Assembly: GCA_020634975.1 (NCBI GenBank)
Contig: JACKAQ010000004.1
Coordinates: 62,001 to 126,000 of the forward strand
Source of the DNA: JACKAQ01 sp020634975 [NCBI: Calditrichia bacterium]
GTDB taxonomy: Bacteria; Calditrichota; Calditrichia; RBG-13-44-9
DNA length: 64,000 nt
Direction of reading: 5' to 3'
Below the pieces are notes generated by a model, which saw only the letters and a list, made by a program, of their open reading frames with translations, was not told the origin of the DNA and did not search any database. How positions within the stretch are numbered: the stretch's first letter is position 1; each line of letters opens with the position of its first letter. Position numbers and translations under genes: made by a program. Below, piece after piece: positions 8,567 through 17,985 of the stretch.

Positions 8567-9679
8567 ATGGAGCGATCGAATATTCGTGTGCTGATTGCCG
8601 GCGGCGGTACTGGCGGGCATGTTTATCCGGCGCTCGCGACTATCGAAGCTTTGAAAAAACAGGGAGTTACGCAATTTTTGTATGTGGGTGGAAAAAAAGG
8701 TATCGAAACGAAAATCGTGCCCAAATATGGTATCCCGATGGAAACTATCTGGATATCAGGAATCGCCCGCAGCTTTACCTTAAAAAATTTGCTGTTTCCG
8801 TTTAAAATGATGTCCAGTCTATTGAACAGTTGGCGAATTGTCAGCAATTTTAAGCCGCACGTTGCGATCGGTACCGGCGGATATGTGAGCGGGCCAATCC
8901 TTTTTGCTGCGGCAAAACGCGGTGTTCCGGTGCTCATTCAGGAACAGGATGTGCATCCGGGTGTCACAACCCGTTTGCTTGCGAAGTATGCCAAAACCAT
9001 TTGCCTGGCTTTTCCGGCTGCTGTCGAAAAATTCAGGGAAATGGCAGAAAAATTAAAAGTAACCGGAAACCCGGTCCGGCAGGATTTGGGAAAGTTGAGT
9101 AAAAATGAAGGTCGTGACATTTGGAAACTGGCGCAAAATCGCCAAACTATTTTTATTTTTGGTGGCAGTCAGGGTGCGCGATCTATTAATATTGCCATGC
9201 AAAATCTTCTGCCGAAGCTATTGAAAACATATGATTTGCAGGTGATTTGGCAAACCGGTGAAAGTCAGTATCAATCGGTTGTGGAATCTGTCGCAATCGA
9301 CCCGAAACGGGTGAAGGTTGTGCCGTATGTTCAGGATATGGATGCTGCATACGCAGCAGCAGATTTGGTAATTTGTCGTGCCGGTGCGTTAACGCTGGCA
9401 GAGCTGGCGATCGTTCAGAAACCGGCGATATTGATTCCGTATCCGTTCGCAGCGGGCGATCACCAAATTCATAATTCACGGATGATTGAAACTGCCGGTG
9501 CAGCAACGATGATCCCGGAAGGGGAGGGGTGGGAATCCCGATTACAATCGGCGATTGAAAACGCACTCAATAAACCTGAATTGTTGGCGCAGCAACAACA
9601 TGCATGGCAGCCATTAGCGCGCCCAAATGCCGCACGTGATATTGCAGCCGCAGCACTTTCGCTCGTTGAAAACCGTTAA
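8567..9679 (+). CDS. murG: UDP-GlcNAc:lipid I N-acetylglucosaminyltransferase MurG
   Basis: MurG is a peripheral membrane GT-B glycosyltransferase that converts lipid I to lipid II. The 370-residue protein has the glycine-rich loop IAGGGTGGHVYPALA (about residues 10-24), the second loop GTGGYVSGP, HEQD-like IQEQDVHPG, the third loop FGGSQGARSIN, and the UDP-binding region CRAGALTLAELAIVQKPAILIPYPFAAGDHQ in outline. It begins 5 bp after ftsW. In most genomes murC and murB follow murG; here ftsQ follows directly after 15 bp, so both genes have been lost or moved from the cluster. Confidence 0.97.
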   Translation: MERSNIRVLIAGGGTGGHVYPALATIEALKKQGVTQFLYVGGKKGIETKIVPKYGIPMETIWISGIARSFTLKNLLFPFKMMSSLLNSWRIVSNFKPHVAIGTGGYVSGPILFAAAKRGVPVLIQEQDVHPGVTTRLLAKYAKTICLAFPAAVEKFREMAEKLKVTGNPVRQDLGKLSKNEGRDIWKLAQNRQTIFIFGGSQGARSINIAMQNLLPKLLKTYDLQVIWQTGESQYQSVVESVAIDPKRVKVVPYVQDMDAAYAAADLVICRAGALTLAELAIVQKPAILIPYPFAAGDHQIHNSRMIETAGAATMIPEGEGWESRLQSAIENALNKPELLAQQQHAWQPLARPNAARDIAAAALSLVENR

Positions 9680-9694
9680 TTTTGAGGATGTAGA

Positions 9695-10462
9695 ATGGCA
9701 ATTAACAACAAAAAAAGCTTGCCCGGATTGATGTATCCGACGCCTAAAATTATTTTTTGGGTGGCTGTTTTGGCAATTGCAGGCTACGGATTGTTTTTTG
9801 TTGTGAAGCAAATTGCCATTCGTAGCGGGTATTTTAAAGTCGAATTTGTAAAGTTTTCCGGCAACCGTTATTTGGATGAAAAAAATATTCAATCGTTTGC
9901 AAAAGTTGATCTGAATCAATCGATATTTGATGTAAATTTAGCATATATTACCGATAAGATGTTGGAGAATCCGTACTTACGCGGTGTAAGTGTTTCGCGG
10001 ATTTTGCCTTCGTCAATTCTTATCGATGTTCAGGAACGCGAGCCAATTCTTTACCTGGCAGATCAATCTGTTTATATGGTGGATGAAACTGGGATGGTCT
10101 TACAAAAACTGCCGCGTATGCTTATGGGAAAACTCCCCATCATTACGGGGCTTTCCAAAAAAGCAATCGAAAAAGATAGCACAGCTATTCAGGCAGCTAT
10201 TCAATTGGTTCGTAAAATCCGCGAAGTGGACGCTTCTCTCGTTTCATTCATTTCCGAAATTAATTTCCGCGATCAAAAAACCCCGGAGCTGGTGCTGGTT
10301 AAAGGCGCTGCTCGGGTCAAGTTAGGCACTACTGACTACTACCAACGCATTTATCTGTTAAGCGAGCTGCTCAGCAAACAACCGATTATGGATCGGTTAC
10401 CTACAATCCGAACGATCGATTTAACGTTTGCCGATCGTGTTATAGTTCAAAATAAAAGTTAA
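9695..10462 (+). CDS. ftsQ: Cell division protein FtsQ/DivIB
   Basis: FtsQ is a bitopic divisome protein linking FtsA/Z to FtsL, FtsB, FtsI and FtsW. The 255-residue product has a short basic N-terminus, one membrane segment (about 18-38, IIFWVAVLAIAGYGLFFVV) and a POTRA domain starting near residue 46 (FKVEFVKFSGNRYLDEKNIQ). The FtsQ-type segment NPYLRGVSVSRILPSSILIDVQEREPI follows in outline, then the beta domain. GAGGATG stands before the ATG at 9695. The gene lies between murG and ftsA, the usual place once murC, murB and ddl are missing. Confidence 0.92.
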   Translation: MAINNKKSLPGLMYPTPKIIFWVAVLAIAGYGLFFVVKQIAIRSGYFKVEFVKFSGNRYLDEKNIQSFAKVDLNQSIFDVNLAYITDKMLENPYLRGVSVSRILPSSILIDVQEREPILYLADQSVYMVDETGMVLQKLPRMLMGKLPIITGLSKKAIEKDSTAIQAAIQLVRKIREVDASLVSFISEINFRDQKTPELVLVKGAARVKLGTTDYYQRIYLLSELLSKQPIMDRLPTIRTIDLTFADRVIVQNKS

Positions 10463-10495
10463 GTAACAGAAGAAAAATCAAAGAGTTGAGCATCA

Positions 10496-11728
10496 ATGGA
10501 AGGTAAAATTATTACCGGATTGGACATCGGCACAACCAAAATTTGTGCTGTAATTGTCAAAGAAGATCCCGACGGCACGTTGAATGTCGTTGGCATCGGG
10601 AGCTCGCCATCTTACGGTTTACGCAAAGGCGTGGTCGTGAATATCGATAAAACCGTTCATGCAATTGAAAAAGCGATGGAAGAAGCACAGGCAATGGCCG
10701 GTGTGGATGTGGATTCTGTTTTTGTCGGTATTGCAGGTGATCACATTCGCAGTATCAACAGCAAAGGGATGGTCGGTGTTTCCCGCGATGATCACGAAAT
10801 TACCCAGGAAGATGTTGATCGTGCAATCAGTGCAGCCAAAGCGTTGGCATTGCCCATCGACCGCGAAATTATTCACGTTATTCCGCAAGAATTTATTGTG
10901 GATGACCAGGATGGAATTGCGGATCCTGTCGGGATGTCCGGTGTGCGGCTGGAAGTGGAAGTACACATTGTAACTGCGGCGGTAACTTCGGCCCAAAATA
11001 TCATGCGCAGCGTGCAGCGGGCGGGTTACAACGTGCGGCAAATTGTGCTGGAACCGTTGGCATCCAGCCTCGCGGTTTTGGATGACGACGAACGGCAACT
11101 TGGCGTAACGTTGGTAGATATTGGCGGCGGCACAACGGATATTGCCATGTTTTTCGAAGGGCATATTCAGCATACGGCAGTGGTTGCGTTGGGTGGACAG
11201 CATGTCACCAACGATATCGCCGTCGGATTGCGCACACCGCCGGAACAGGCTGAAAAAATCAAAGTTCGCTACGGCACGGTTTCCCGCGCGACGATTACGG
11301 AAACGGATTCAATTAACGTTCCCGGTGTAGGCGGACGGGCGCCGCGGAGTATCTCCAAATCTGTTTTGGTGGATATCGTTGCCCCGCGAATGGAAGAAAT
11401 TTTGACATTGGCTTACCAAAAAATGCAAAAATCCGAATTGCTGGATTTGATGGGCGCTGGCGCCGTAATCACCGGCGGCGCAGCATTGTTGGAAAGCTCT
11501 GCAGAAATGGCCGAATCAATTTGGGGAATGCCGGTCAGGCTTGGCATACCTAAACACCTCGGCGGTTTAACGGATTCCGTAAAAAGCCCGATTTACAGCA
11601 CCGCAGTTGGGCTTTGTCTGTACGGACCAAAATATCACGATGACGAACTATTAGCCGGCACGGATGACGAACCAGGATGGGATGATGTGTTAGGCAGCTT
11701 TAAGAAAATATTCAAGCGTTTCTTTTAA
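10496..11728 (+). CDS. ftsA: Cell division protein FtsA
   Basis: FtsA is the actin-like membrane tether of the Z ring. The 410-residue protein opens with GLDIGTTKICAVI (phosphate-1 loop, about 8-20) and contains the 1C domain, the VDIGGGTTDIAMF phosphate-2 loop (about 207-219), GGQHVTNDIAVGL, and the adenosine motif GAVITGGAALL. It ends in the amphipathic membrane-targeting helix GSFKKIFKRFF. The ATG at 10496 is 33 bp after ftsQ. Length and motif order are normal. A 58-bp spacer holding a seven-codon minicistron separates it from ftsZ. Confidence 0.97.
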   Translation: MEGKIITGLDIGTTKICAVIVKEDPDGTLNVVGIGSSPSYGLRKGVVVNIDKTVHAIEKAMEEAQAMAGVDVDSVFVGIAGDHIRSINSKGMVGVSRDDHEITQEDVDRAISAAKALALPIDREIIHVIPQEFIVDDQDGIADPVGMSGVRLEVEVHIVTAAVTSAQNIMRSVQRAGYNVRQIVLEPLASSLAVLDDDERQLGVTLVDIGGGTTDIAMFFEGHIQHTAVVALGGQHVTNDIAVGLRTPPEQAEKIKVRYGTVSRATITETDSINVPGVGGRAPRSISKSVLVDIVAPRMEEILTLAYQKMQKSELLDLMGAGAVITGGAALLESSAEMAESIWGMPVRLGIPKHLGGLTDSVKSPIYSTAVGLCLYGPKYHDDELLAGTDDEPGWDDVLGSFKKIFKRFF

Positions 11729-11750
11729 GGTTCACGGAGGAGCTGAAAAT

Positions 11751-11774
11751 ATGGGTAAGGAACTTTTACGCTAA
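11751..11774 (+). CDS. Seven-codon minicistron MGKELLR between ftsA and ftsZ
   Basis: An ATG at 11751 follows a full GGAGG (11736-11740, spacing 10) and encodes only MGKELLR before TAA. That stop touches the AAGGAGG (11775-11781) that serves ftsZ at 11787. The arrangement would deliver terminating ribosomes straight onto the ftsZ ribosome site, so it could act as a translational coupler. Too short for homology evidence; the strong ribosome site is the only support. Confidence 0.4.
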   Translation: MGKELLR

Positions 11775-11786
11775 AAGGAGGCATTC

Positions 11787-12962
11787 ATGGCCATTGAGTT
11801 TGACGAACGAGCAGAACTGAACGCCAAGTTGAAGGTGGTCGGCGTCGGCGGAGCCGGCGGAAACGCAATCAACACGATGGTTCAGGCAGGATTGGCCGGT
11901 GTGGATTTCATTTCCATTAACACCGACGGCCAATCGCTGGAACAGAACAAAGCACAGACCCGCATTCAGATCGGCAAAGAGCTGACCCAGGGTTTGGGCG
12001 CTGGTGCAAATCCGGAAATCGGACGCAAAGCGGTTGATGAAGACCGCGAAGAAGTGAAGCGCTCTATCGCCGGTGCGGATATGGTGTTTGTAACCGCAGG
12101 TATGGGCGGCGGAACCGGAACCGGTGCTGCACCGGTTGTCGCGGAAATCGCTAAAGAAATGGGTGCGCTGACTGTTGGTATCGTCAGTAAACCGTTCAAT
12201 TTTGAAGGCATCAAACGACTGCAGCGGGCTGAGGCCGGCATACAGGAAATGCGCCGTCAGGTGGATACCCTGATTGTCATCCCCAACCAGCGGCTGTTTG
12301 CGGTAGTCGATAAATCCACCCCGTTGTTGGATGCGTTCAAAGTTGCAGACGAAGTGTTGCTCCACGCAACAAAAGGCATTTCCGATTTGATCACCGTTCC
12401 CGGTTTGATTAACCTGGATTTCGCCGACGTTCGCACAATTATGTCCGAAATGGGCGACGCACTGATGGGAACCGGACACGCCTCCGGCGAAAGCAAAGCG
12501 GTTCAGGCTGCCCAGCAGGCCATCTCCAGCCCGTTGCTGGAAGGCGTTTCCATTCGCGGCGCGCGCGGCGTTTTGGTGAATATCACCGGTGGAACGGATA
12601 TGTCTTTGTATGAGGTAAGTGAAGCAACCTCAATTATTTACGAAGAAGCCGGCGAAGACGCAAACGTCATTTTCGGTGCTGTGATCAACGAAGAGCTCAA
12701 CGATGAGATTTTTATCACTGTGATCGCAACCGGATTCAATACCGAGGAAAAAGTGGTCATCCAACCGCCGGCAACCAAAACGGATGCCAACGCTGGTACT
12801 ACTTCCCGGTTACTGGATTTGCCGACGTTTATGCGTGAAAAGAAAATCCGCACCGATGAATCTGCAACGCCTGCAGCCGGAATGCGTCGTGTGGAGAACT
12901 CGGGTTCCGACGATCTGGATGATTTGGATATCCCCACATTCCTTCGTAAACAAATGGATTAA
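11787..12962 (+). CDS. ftsZ: Cell division GTPase FtsZ
   Basis: FtsZ is the tubulin-like GTPase that forms the Z ring. The 391-residue protein has [13 protein letters not shown] (about 19-31), the tubulin signature [10 protein letters not shown] (107-116), the T5/T6 segment with [11 protein letters not shown], and a variable linker from about residue 318. The C-terminal peptide [11 protein letters not shown], the FtsA/ZipA-binding tail, is well conserved. An AAGGAGG site five bases before the ATG at 11787 predicts high expression. It is the last gene of the dcw cluster and is followed by an intrinsic terminator at 13033. Confidence 0.98.
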   Translation: MAIEFDERAELNAKLKVVGVGGAGGNAINTMVQAGLAGVDFISINTDGQSLEQNKAQTRIQIGKELTQGLGAGANPEIGRKAVDEDREEVKRSIAGADMVFVTAGMGGGTGTGAAPVVAEIAKEMGALTVGIVSKPFNFEGIKRLQRAEAGIQEMRRQVDTLIVIPNQRLFAVVDKSTPLLDAFKVADEVLLHATKGISDLITVPGLINLDFADVRTIMSEMGDALMGTGHASGESKAVQAAQQAISSPLLEGVSIRGARGVLVNITGGTDMSLYEVSEATSIIYEEAGEDANVIFGAVINEELNDEIFITVIATGFNTEEKVVIQPPATKTDANAGTTSRLLDLPTFMREKKIRTDESATPAAGMRRVENSGSDDLDDLDIPTFLRKQMD

Positions 12963-12986
12963 TTGCTACAATATTTTCTGCTCGTC

Positions 12987-13000
12987 GTGCCAGTTGGCAC
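12987..13000. repeat. 14-bp inverted repeat after ftsZ
   Basis: GTGCCA-GT-TGGCAC lies 25 bp after the ftsZ stop and ahead of the main terminator. It could stabilise the 3' end or bind a dimeric protein; nothing further supports a function. Confidence 0.4.
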
Positions 13001-13032
13001 GGTCATGAATGCCAGGAACGGCAACACATTCG

Positions 13033-13062
13033 CGGGGAAAAGCAATATCTTTTCCCCGTTTT
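13033..13062 (+). terminator. Intrinsic terminator of the dcw cluster
   Basis: A 10-bp perfect stem (CGGGGAAAAG at 13033-13042, CTTTTCCCCG at 13049-13058) with a six-base loop is followed by TTTTG. It lies 70 bp after ftsZ and before cutA. Confidence 0.75.
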
Positions 13063-13176
13063 GTACGTCAATGGCAACAATTCCTTTTTTCCGCTCGAAA
13101 AAGTGGTTCCGTTGATTTGGTAATCAGCCCAATAAACTGCTTGATTTACCTGACACATCATCTTATTTTTCGCGCC

Positions 13177-13503
13177 ATGGAAACCAATTATTTAATGATA
13201 TTTTGCACGGTTCCCGATACCAAATCAGCCGAATCCATCGCATCTGCGCTGGTGAGCGAACAGCTTGCCGCATGTTGTAATATTATCCAAAATGTGCGTT
13301 CCGTCTATTCATGGAAAAACGAAATTTGCGATGATACGGAGTTGCTGCTCGTTATTAAAACTACTGTTGATGCATACGATAATCTGGAAGCAAAAATAAC
13401 CGAACTTCATCCGTACGAAGTCCCGGAAATTTTGGCTATTCCGATATATAGAGGGTCAAAAGATTACTTAAACTGGGTGGATAGCAATGTCAATATTGGA
13501 TGA
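13177..13503 (+). CDS. cutA: CutA1 divalent-ion tolerance protein
   Basis: CutA1 is a small, very stable trimeric protein of the PII-like fold, linked to copper tolerance in E. coli but of uncertain general function. The 108-residue product has the whole family pattern: IFCTVPDTKSAESIASALVSEQLAACCNII, then SVYSWKNEICDDTELLLVIKT, then HPYEVPEILAIPI and YLNWV near the end. The ATG at 13177 is chosen because the family starts there; the open frame extends upstream to 13009 but that part includes the dcw terminator. The stop overlaps the next gene by 17 bases, so the two are probably coupled. Confidence 0.93.
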   Translation: METNYLMIFCTVPDTKSAESIASALVSEQLAACCNIIQNVRSVYSWKNEICDDTELLLVIKTTVDAYDNLEAKITELHPYEVPEILAIPIYRGSKDYLNWVDSNVNIG

Positions 13504-14425
13504 ACAATTTGATGAACAAGATGACAATCTTGAGATGGAATACTGGCGGGATGATGTTGCCAAGATTCGTGATGATTCAACACACGGTTCTATTTTTCTG
13601 GCAAATATTGCGCTGGATGTTGTAGAAGAATTTGTCCAGAAGCAATTGTATCGCAACCGTACCGAGCTGATTCAGGCGCTTTCCAAATTGCGAAATGCGC
13701 TGGTGCGGGCAAAACCGCTGATGGCACTAATTTACAACCGCACATTTCATGTCCTGAAATTTATTCAGGATATCCCCAAAGAGCAAAAAGATATCGACAT
13801 CATCAAACAATCCACACTGGATGAAATCGCACGGATTCGGGCACAGGGCGTAAAAAACGCAGCTAGTGTTGCTAAATTTGGCTGCCGGTTGATCCTCGAA
13901 CATCACACCGTGCTCACGCATTCCTCCAGCAGTGTTGTCGAATCCATTTTGATGGCAGCCCGCAAACAGAAAAAACGCTTCCGTGTAATTTGCACGGAAA
14001 GTCGCCCGTTGAACGAAGGCGCAGCAATGGCTAAACGACTAGCGAAAGCCGGCGTAAAAGTGAAGCTGATCGCCGATGCAGACATTGCGCGTGCGGTGGA
14101 AGAAAGCAATTTTGTTCTCACCGGAACGGATCGTTTTACCGAAACACATTTTGTCAACAAAACCGGAACGTTCGCAATCGGATGTCTCGCAAAATATATG
14201 AACAAACCAATGTATATCGCCGGGGAATCGGACAAAGTATTGCTGAAACGCACCTATCCCGTGCGCTTTTTGCCCGACGAACCCAAAGAGCTGTTTTCGG
14301 ACAAAGTGACCAATTTACAGGTCGATAATTTTTATTTTGAAGAATCCCCGCTTTCCTTTGCAGATAAAATTGTGCTGGAAGACGGCATTATTGAACTGAA
14401 AGAATTTATTGATCGCTACCTGTAA
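13487..14425 (+). CDS. eIF-2B alpha/beta/delta-type sugar-phosphate isomerase homologue
   Basis: The 312-residue protein belongs to the superfamily of eIF-2B regulatory subunits, MtnA and archaeal ribose-1,5-bisphosphate isomerase. It has an N-terminal helical half (about 1-125) and a Rossmann-like C-terminal half with THSSSSVVESIL, VICTESRPLNEGAAMAKRL, GVKVKLIADADIA, FVLTGTDRF and NKTGTFAIGCLAKYMNKPMYI in order. The bacterial reaction is unknown: the substrate could be a phosphorylated pentose or methylthioribose-like sugar. The gene overlaps cutA by 17 bases and ends shortly before a response regulator, with which it may be cotranscribed. The superfamily call is firm, the function is not. 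Confidence 0.8.
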   Translation: MSILDEQFDEQDDNLEMEYWRDDVAKIRDDSTHGSIFLANIALDVVEEFVQKQLYRNRTELIQALSKLRNALVRAKPLMALIYNRTFHVLKFIQDIPKEQKDIDIIKQSTLDEIARIRAQGVKNAASVAKFGCRLILEHHTVLTHSSSSVVESILMAARKQKKRFRVICTESRPLNEGAAMAKRLAKAGVKVKLIADADIARAVEESNFVLTGTDRFTETHFVNKTGTFAIGCLAKYMNKPMYIAGESDKVLLKRTYPVRFLPDEPKELFSDKVTNLQVDNFYFEESPLSFADKIVLEDGIIELKEFIDRYL

Positions 14426-14458
14426 GTTGAATTGATCAGGCAAGGTGATGGAGCGAAT

Positions 14459-15178
14459 ATGGCGAGGGAAGATGCCCGTCTGCGAATTTTAGCGGCAGAT
14501 GATGATCCGGTAATGCGCAGGCTGTTTCAAAATTATCTGGCGGACGACCAGTTTGAACTGGCGCTCGTCAGCGATGGTGAAAGCGCGATTGAGAAGGCAC
14601 CGCTCTTCCAGCCCAAACTTGTTTTTCTGGATGTCATTATGCCCAATATGGACGGGCTTAGCGCGCTGGCAACGCTGCGTGAAATGAGCGGATTTCGCCA
14701 AACGCCGGTTATCATCATCACCTCCCGAACGGATACCGTAACGCTGATTCAGGCCATCGAAAACGGTGCAACCGACTTTCTCTCCAAGCCATTCACCAAA
14801 GAAAAACTCAAACACAAAATCCGGTTTTTGTTACAGCCGGAAGACGAACGACAGGAAATTGCAGGGTTATTTTTTATTGAGTCTATTGAAGAAACAGTTG
14901 AAAATATCTCCGATTTACGTCGGAAAATGTTGCTCAATATTGAATATATCTATCTGTATTTATTGAAATTAGTTGTGATGGAAAACCCTGCCGAAATCAC
15001 ACCCGTTGCCTGGCGATTATTAAACAGTATTTCCGCTTTAAAACTTAATCCTTTAAAAGGAAAAGTCGTGCAAATGATGGCAGCGGTAAAAACCCGTGAA
15101 TGGGAAGGCGCCATAATCTACCTCGAAGAAATTTATATATACCTCAAAGATTTAGCCCGTCAGGAACAACTATCCTGA
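14459..15178 (+). CDS. Response regulator with a helical C-terminal region
   Basis: Residues about 7-125 form a CheY-like receiver: acidic pair AADDDP, phospho-acceptor Asp in VFLDVIMPNMDGLSAL, ITSRTD (conserved Thr/Ser) and the lysine in FLSKPFTKEKL. The remaining 110 residues are helical and match no known output domain. No histidine kinase is adjacent. The ATG at 14459, with GGTGATGGAG before it, is preferred to a TTG at 14432. It follows the eIF-2B-like gene closely and precedes cdsA by about 130 bp. It could be a protein-protein signalling regulator rather than a transcription factor. Confidence 0.85.
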   Translation: MAREDARLRILAADDDPVMRRLFQNYLADDQFELALVSDGESAIEKAPLFQPKLVFLDVIMPNMDGLSALATLREMSGFRQTPVIIITSRTDTVTLIQAIENGATDFLSKPFTKEKLKHKIRFLLQPEDERQEIAGLFFIESIEETVENISDLRRKMLLNIEYIYLYLLKLVVMENPAEITPVAWRLLNSISALKLNPLKGKVVQMMAAVKTREWEGAIIYLEEIYIYLKDLARQEQLS

Positions 15179-15311
15179 TCCGGATAATTGCTAAAAAAAT
15201 ATTGAAATTTTGTTGGATCAGCCACTGGTTATTTCCACCCAAAACCTTATATTAGCCTGTTCTGTCCAAAACCTGTTTGACAGAAATATTTCACGAATAG
15301 GAGAATTGCGT

Positions 15312-16148
15312 GTGAAGGAGCTGGCAAAACGGATTTCTGTTGCGCTTTGGGGCATTCCGCTATTGTTGTATTTGACTTACGAAGGCGGGTATTTTTTCGC
15401 CCTGTTTACGCTGATTGTGAATGGTATGGCGCTCTGGGAATTTTACCGTATGTTTGAAAATCAACAGATTTTTGCTCACAAAATATTGGGCACGATATTG
15501 AGCAGTGTGTTTTTGGTTGCCACTTTTTTTTACCCGGAAATCTGGAATTTTGGTGTGATTGCAACTATTGCGCTGTTGCTTTTGGCGCATCTGCAAGTTC
15601 AGAAAGGCTTGGCGAGTACCAATACCGTTTATACAATTTCCGGATTTGTTTACATCACTTTATTGCTTTCTGCGTTGCTGAACTTGCGATTGGCATTCGC
15701 TGATTGGTCGCCGGCGTATGTGATGTCGGATGCTCACATCGGCGGTTATTTTGTGATTGTTTTTTTTGCATCGATCTGGATTTGCGATACGGCGGCATAT
15801 TTTGGCGGTCGATTGATGGGCAAGCATAAACTCGCACCCAATGTCAGCCCCAATAAAACAATTGAAGGTGCGGCTTTCGGTTTCATTTTTGGGATACTCA
15901 GCTTTTGGGGATTAGCAGCGGTGTTGGTTCCGGAAATGCGGGTTGAATATGCGCTCGTCAGCGGCGCAATTGTCGGTGTTTTCGGGCAAATCGGCGATCT
16001 CATCGAATCGCGTTTTAAACGCGACGCAGGCGTGAAAGATACCTCTGCACTGTTGCCCGGACACGGCGGATTTTTCGATCGTTTTGATTCAATTATCTTC
16101 GTATCGCCCTTTTTGTGGACGCTGTTTAAATTTCAACTGCTTGGATGA
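15312..16148 (+). CDS. cdsA: Phosphatidate cytidylyltransferase CdsA
   Basis: CdsA makes CDP-diacylglycerol from phosphatidic acid and CTP at the cytoplasmic membrane, the branch point for all phospholipids. The 278-residue protein has about eight membrane helices and the family signature near the C-terminus: RFKRDAGVKDTSALLPGHGG followed by FFDRFDSIIF. The segment CDTAAYFGGRLMGKHKLAPNVSPNKT with IEGAAFG is also typical. The GTG at 15312 is chosen because AGGAG (15299-15303) lies eight bases before it; the open frame upstream to 15210 has no ribosome site. The region 16149-16349 after it holds no gene. Confidence 0.93.
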   Translation: MKELAKRISVALWGIPLLLYLTYEGGYFFALFTLIVNGMALWEFYRMFENQQIFAHKILGTILSSVFLVATFFYPEIWNFGVIATIALLLLAHLQVQKGLASTNTVYTISGFVYITLLLSALLNLRLAFADWSPAYVMSDAHIGGYFVIVFFASIWICDTAAYFGGRLMGKHKLAPNVSPNKTIEGAAFGFIFGILSFWGLAAVLVPEMRVEYALVSGAIVGVFGQIGDLIESRFKRDAGVKDTSALLPGHGGFFDRFDSIIFVSPFLWTLFKFQLLG

Positions 16149-16349
16149 TCAAATGGTTGTAAATATTATGTTTACGCCCGTTGTTTTATCGCACCTGTTT
16201 CACTAATAAATACATTTAGAGGTAAATCCCGAATTAAAATTAGAATTCTCAATTTTGTTTAAAATCAACATTGCTATCGAACAAGTGTTCTAAATTAGTT
16301 GTCAGGAAATACGGAAGTTAAACGCTTTAACCAACAGGATGCTGCAAGG

Positions 16350-17975
16350 ATGAAAACAATTTTACACACGGAAACGCTCGATTCAGCTGCTGCGAATTAT
16401 CTTGCGCTTTATAAAGAATTTGTCCAGCTGCAATTGTATCAAAAAGCAGAGCAAACCTTGCTCGTTGCGCTGGAAAAGCTCACCCACCATCCCGATTTGC
16501 TCACACAACTCATCGAACATTATATGATGCTGGATATGACCGATAAAGCGATGACCATTGCCAACCGGTTGATTCGCCAATACCCCGATTTGAAAATTGC
16601 ATACAGCTTGCGAGGAATGCTTCACGAAAAAAACGGTGATGAACGCCGCGCTCAAAAAGATTACGAACGCGCCGTGAATCATGTAAGTGAGGACGAAGTT
16701 TTTCTGCGGCGACTGCTCAAAATTCAAATCAAATTCGGTGAATTTGATGAGGCGCTGCAGTTAATCCGGGCATATCAGGTTGTGTTGCGCAATCCCGGTT
16801 TTATGGCGGATGTCCAGGCACTTCTTCATTTACAATTGGGTGAATCCAATCCGGCATTTTCTACGCTGCGCGGCGCGTTAATTCGCAATCCGGGCAGCAA
16901 AGATTTGCTGATGGATTATCTCAAACAATCGAATCGCAACGGTAAAAGAGCACCGGGCGAAGTCTATTATTTGCTCCAAAATTCAATCCCGAATCTCACG
17001 GATCTTACCATTGATGATCTTGCCGATCTGGAAATTGATTTTTATGAGCAGCAGGGCGATATTGACCGGGCACTGGAGTTGGTCAGCGAAAAGCTGATCG
17101 AAGAACCGGACAACTATTTCTGGCGGAAGCGCCGGGCGTTTATCAAACTGGAATCGGGGCAAATTGAGGAAAGCGTGCCGGAAATGCGCATCCTTTTTTT
17201 GCAAAACGCGGCGGATAAATCATTACGTAAAGCATTGGAAAATTACTACTTAATGATGGATCAATCCGAGCAGTGGAAAATGCTGGTGCAGCAGGCACTT
17301 CGCGAACAGGAAAACCAGTTGCCGCTGTATCATTATTTGCGGCGCATCGGTGGAAACCCGGATTGGCTGAATTTATGCCGCATGACCAATGCAGAATTCC
17401 AAACAGAAATTGAGCAACTTGAGCTGGCTACTTCGGATATTCGCGATGTGACATATCAAAAATTACCGCCCTATGCGCTGGAAATGTTTCTCTCGCATCT
17501 GGCGATTCATCACTCAATTCCCAGTCCCGAAGAATTGTGGCGGTTGATTTCAAACGAGCGTGCAAAACGTAAACAAATTCCGCCGTTCGAACTTGATGAT
17601 TTGCAAGATTCCTATCCAGCCTGGCTGTTTGGCATCCACATTTATTTGATGTTCCGCCATCACACCCAACTCAACGTGGCGTTTGTGCCGTCGTTGTATC
17701 AGTCCGAGCAAATTGCCTCAATCGTTATCAATAACGAAATTGAGATAGAAATTGACCTTTCGCCCACATTGGCGACCAGTAAACGTTATCTCAAATCTGT
17801 GGTGAAAACCAAAAACGGTTTCCGTTGGCGGATGCATGAATTTGTGCCCAAAACGGATCTCAACATCAACAAAATTCCGCTGTATTCCGCACATCAATTT
17901 ACTGCATTGCTGGAAGTTTTTTCAAATGATCTGGAAGAAGAATTGCCCGGATTGCTGACGAACACTGAAAAATAA
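16350..17975 (+). CDS. TPR-repeat protein of unknown function
   Basis: The 541-residue protein is mostly helical, with tetratricopeptide-like repeats over roughly residues 15-330 (for example YQKAEQTLLVALEKL, DKAMTIANRLIRQYPDL, AYSLRGMLHEKNGDERRAQ and GDIDRALELVSEKL). The C-terminal 200 residues carry no recognised domain and contain a beta-rich segment around IEIDLSP. No signal peptide is visible, so it is probably a cytoplasmic scaffold. The ATG at 16350 is preferred; a TTG at 16299 in the same frame lacks a ribosome site. It converges on the UPF0489 gene with only 10 bp between the stops. Confidence 0.7.
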   Translation: MKTILHTETLDSAAANYLALYKEFVQLQLYQKAEQTLLVALEKLTHHPDLLTQLIEHYMMLDMTDKAMTIANRLIRQYPDLKIAYSLRGMLHEKNGDERRAQKDYERAVNHVSEDEVFLRRLLKIQIKFGEFDEALQLIRAYQVVLRNPGFMADVQALLHLQLGESNPAFSTLRGALIRNPGSKDLLMDYLKQSNRNGKRAPGEVYYLLQNSIPNLTDLTIDDLADLEIDFYEQQGDIDRALELVSEKLIEEPDNYFWRKRRAFIKLESGQIEESVPEMRILFLQNAADKSLRKALENYYLMMDQSEQWKMLVQQALREQENQLPLYHYLRRIGGNPDWLNLCRMTNAEFQTEIEQLELATSDIRDVTYQKLPPYALEMFLSHLAIHHSIPSPEELWRLISNERAKRKQIPPFELDDLQDSYPAWLFGIHIYLMFRHHTQLNVAFVPSLYQSEQIASIVINNEIEIEIDLSPTLATSKRYLKSVVKTKNGFRWRMHEFVPKTDLNINKIPLYSAHQFTALLEVFSNDLEEELPGLLTNTEK

Positions 17976-17985
17976 TCCGCTTTTT

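Noticed and set aside
13009-13176. Longer cutA start at 13009.
   Set aside because: The extra 56 codons run through the ftsZ terminator hairpin and do not match the CutA family; the ATG at 13177 fits the conserved start.
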